From Roseovarius sp. 217 (GTDB taxonomy: Bacteria > Pseudomonadota > Alphaproteobacteria > Rhodobacterales > Rhodobacteraceae): a stretch of 64,000 nt of DNA. A program made the translations under genes and the position numbers. The stretch spans positions 3,513,562 through 3,577,561 of the forward strand of contig NZ_CH902584.1 in NCBI RefSeq assembly GCF_000152845.1, given 5' to 3'. Shown here piece by piece: positions 62,640 through 64,000 of the stretch. How positions within the stretch are numbered: position 1 is the first letter of the stretch; each line of letters begins with the position of its first letter. Under the pieces are notes generated by a model. That model was given only the letters and a program-made list of their open reading frames with translations. It ran no database searches and was not told the origin of the DNA.

Positions 62640-64000
62640 CTAGTCTCGCCAGATGGACGGATTGAGCAATGCAATAAGGGCCAAAGTCTCGAGTCGTCCC
62701 AATACCATCGCCATCGCATAGACCATCTTGGCCCCGGCGCTCAGCTCCAACAAGCGGATTGGCGCCTCACTCGCGGTGAGGATCAATGGTCCAGTCGTTG
62801 AGAGGCCCGATATGGTAAGAATCAGTGCGGATTCGAACCCTTGGCCAAAGAGCGTCAACAGCGCTGTGACAAAGGTAAGTGACATCGCAAATAGCATGAA
62901 GAAAACCCATGCAATATAGGCCCCCTGACGCCGGATACGTCGCCCGAGGCCGGTTGCCCGCCCGACCGAGGAGGGATGCACCAGACGCTCGGTTTCGCGT
63001 CGTGCATGCAGATAGAGCGCATAGACCCGCAGCAGTTTCACACCACCTGCCGTCGTCGCCACTCCACCGCCAATCAGGGACAATCCCAATAATATGAGTC
63101 CAGGGGTGCCCAAGCCTGACCAGTCGCGCGCCTCTTGCCAGTCCGCGCTCTCAAAGCCTGTGGTGGATAGAAACGACAGCACGGTAAAGAGCGCGCCCCA
63201 GAGTGCCCGTAGCGCCACACGCCAGTCTCCAGTTTCCTCTATGCCCAAGGTCGCAAGCCAATGACGCACAATCAGGATCAGGGGAACACCGATCACCAGC
63301 ATGACGCCAAGCCGGAACTCTGGATCATTGATGACACCCGGCCGCGCGGCGGTAATCGTATCGGATGAGAAAGTAAGCCGGGACAGTGAAAAAAAGAGAA
63401 AGAGAAAAATAGCAAATTCACCAGCAAAGCCCGCAGCGCCATTCTGTAGGCCTCCAATCGAGGATATGCCGCTGGTCGCCATGGTTGACATCGCATGCAC
63501 CGCTGCGACAAAGGCGCGCTCCCCACCAATCATCAGGATGATCCAGAGCGCAGCTGTCAGCCCGATATAGACCGGCGCCAATACGGCCGTGGATTGTGCC
63601 AATCGCTTGGCCGGGGCTGCTCGCTCAAACCGGCCAAGCACTGTCTCATCCTGCCCCGGTTCGCCGCGTGCTGTAACTTCGAAACCGCCGAGGCTGAGCG
63701 GTGCCAGAACCGCAGACGCTGAAATCCAGATCAGGAGCCCCCCGCTCCAGCCTACCAGTGCACGCCACAAATGCAGACTGTCCTTCAAACGCCCCGGCGC
63801 ATCAAAGAGCGAAGCGCCGGTGGTCGTGAAGCTGGATACCATTTCGAAATATGCATTGAGGAATGTGGTATTTCTGACCCCTTCATAGAAGGGCAGCGCC
63901 AGAAAGACTGGCAGCAAGAGATAGGCTAGCAAGAGCGAAATCAGATTTTGCGTATCGTTCATCTTTTGATTGGTTCGGCCGGACAGAGCCAACCCCACGC
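62640..64000 (-). CDS. trkH: Trk-type potassium transporter TrkH (N-terminus outside window)
   Basis: The reading frame runs from the right edge to 62640 (452 codons visible). The protein has multiple membrane segments with P-loop-like repeats of the Trk/Ktr family: FTTTGASLF, TMATSGISSIGG, FLSTTGFESAD and GLSTTGPLILT. The first ~50 residues of TrkH, containing the first segments, are absent, so the gene is partial and GTG 63998 is not the true start. Needs a TrkA partner for gating, not present here. Confidence 0.9.
   Translation of the reverse strand, partial: VGLALSGRTNQKMNDTQNLISLLLAYLLLPVFLALPFYEGVRNTTFLNAYFEMVSSFTTTGASLFDAPGRLKDSLHLWRALVGWSGGLLIWISASAVLAPLSLGGFEVTARGEPGQDETVLGRFERAAPAKRLAQSTAVLAPVYIGLTAALWIILMIGGERAFVAAVHAMSTMATSGISSIGGLQNGAAGFAGEFAIFLFLFFSLSRLTFSSDTITAARPGVINDPEFRLGVMLVIGVPLILIVRHWLATLGIEETGDWRVALRALWGALFTVLSFLSTTGFESADWQEARDWSGLGTPGLILLGLSLIGGGVATTAGGVKLLRVYALYLHARRETERLVHPSSVGRATGLGRRIRRQGAYIAWVFFMLFAMSLTFVTALLTLFGQGFESALILTISGLSTTGPLILTASEAPIRLLELSAGAKMVYAMAMVLGRLETLALIALLNPSIWRD

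Noticed and set aside
1..64000. CRISPR array or restriction/defence cluster
   Set aside because: No regularly spaced repeats, cas, restriction or toxin-antitoxin pairs were found on either strand.

Overview
The window is a GC-rich, densely packed chromosomal segment of an alphaproteobacterium, most probably a marine Rhodobacteraceae (Roseobacter-group) species. This is inferred from family composition and gene order: bamE / DUF177 / rpmF / plsX / fabH / ihfA / merR in a row, nagZ-SPOR-argS next to scpAB, an OlsB-type ornithine acyltransferase, a DctBD-TRAP transporter locus, DksA without the four-cysteine zinc finger, and the duplicated long form of dCTP deaminase. Nearly everything is housekeeping or core metabolism. 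There are two tRNAs (Pro-GGG, Asn-GUU), no rRNA, no CRISPR array and one decayed IS3-type fragment.

Layout. 1-5.7 kb: end of a sulfotransferase-like gene, an isoquinoline 1-oxidoreductase-type molybdenum hydroxylase (IorAB), an AbrB-type membrane protein and an acyl-CoA-type SDR with a palindromic operator candidate. 5.7-9.6 kb (minus): an S4-containing K+ channel with a zinc-ribbon tail, ABC-F protein Uup, OlsB and BamE. 9.7-15.3 kb (plus): fatty-acid/phospholipid start genes, IHF-alpha, a MerR regulator, tRNA-Pro and dCTP deaminase. 15.3-22.1 kb (minus): scpB-scpA-nagZ-SPOR-argS-dgt. 22.2-29.2 kb: Fe-S carrier, exonuclease III, FAD monooxygenase, dksA, then a MoxR / DUF2927 / small membrane protein / CoxE-type VWA block.

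29.2-31.4 kb (minus) is the most unusual part. Two paralogous small secreted Gly/Ser-rich peptides share an almost identical RRR-type leader. They lie directly upstream of, and the second is translationally coupled to, a protein that fuses an HprK-like P-loop kinase domain to a PqqD-like domain. The arrangement resembles a RiPP-type peptide modification system: substrate peptides plus a leader-binding kinase that may phosphorylate serine. I know of no described system with this exact architecture.

31.5-45.3 kb: LysR/VOC pair, PIN protein coupled to RlmI, lipoprotein, glnE, YbaK, RDD, Bpt aminoacyl-transferase, DsbD-N protein, YqgE, and the DctB/DctD two-component pair. DctD lacks the Walker A lysine and the GAFTGA region. 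45.3-48.8 kb: two 18-bp palindromes one DNA face apart, then dctP, an intercistronic hairpin pair, dctQ, dctM and a strong terminator. 48.9-64 kb: flavin reductase, HAD phosphatase, MaoC dehydratase, glycosyltransferase, RhlE-like helicase, an orphan EnvZ-like kinase, MBL hydrolase, tRNA-Asn, IS3 remnant, a DUF4394 / ECF sigma / anti-sigma operon, fatty acid desaturase, hflX-hfq and the start-less end of trkH.

Start codons were chosen from ribosome-binding sites, overlaps and family alignment from memory; no database search was possible.
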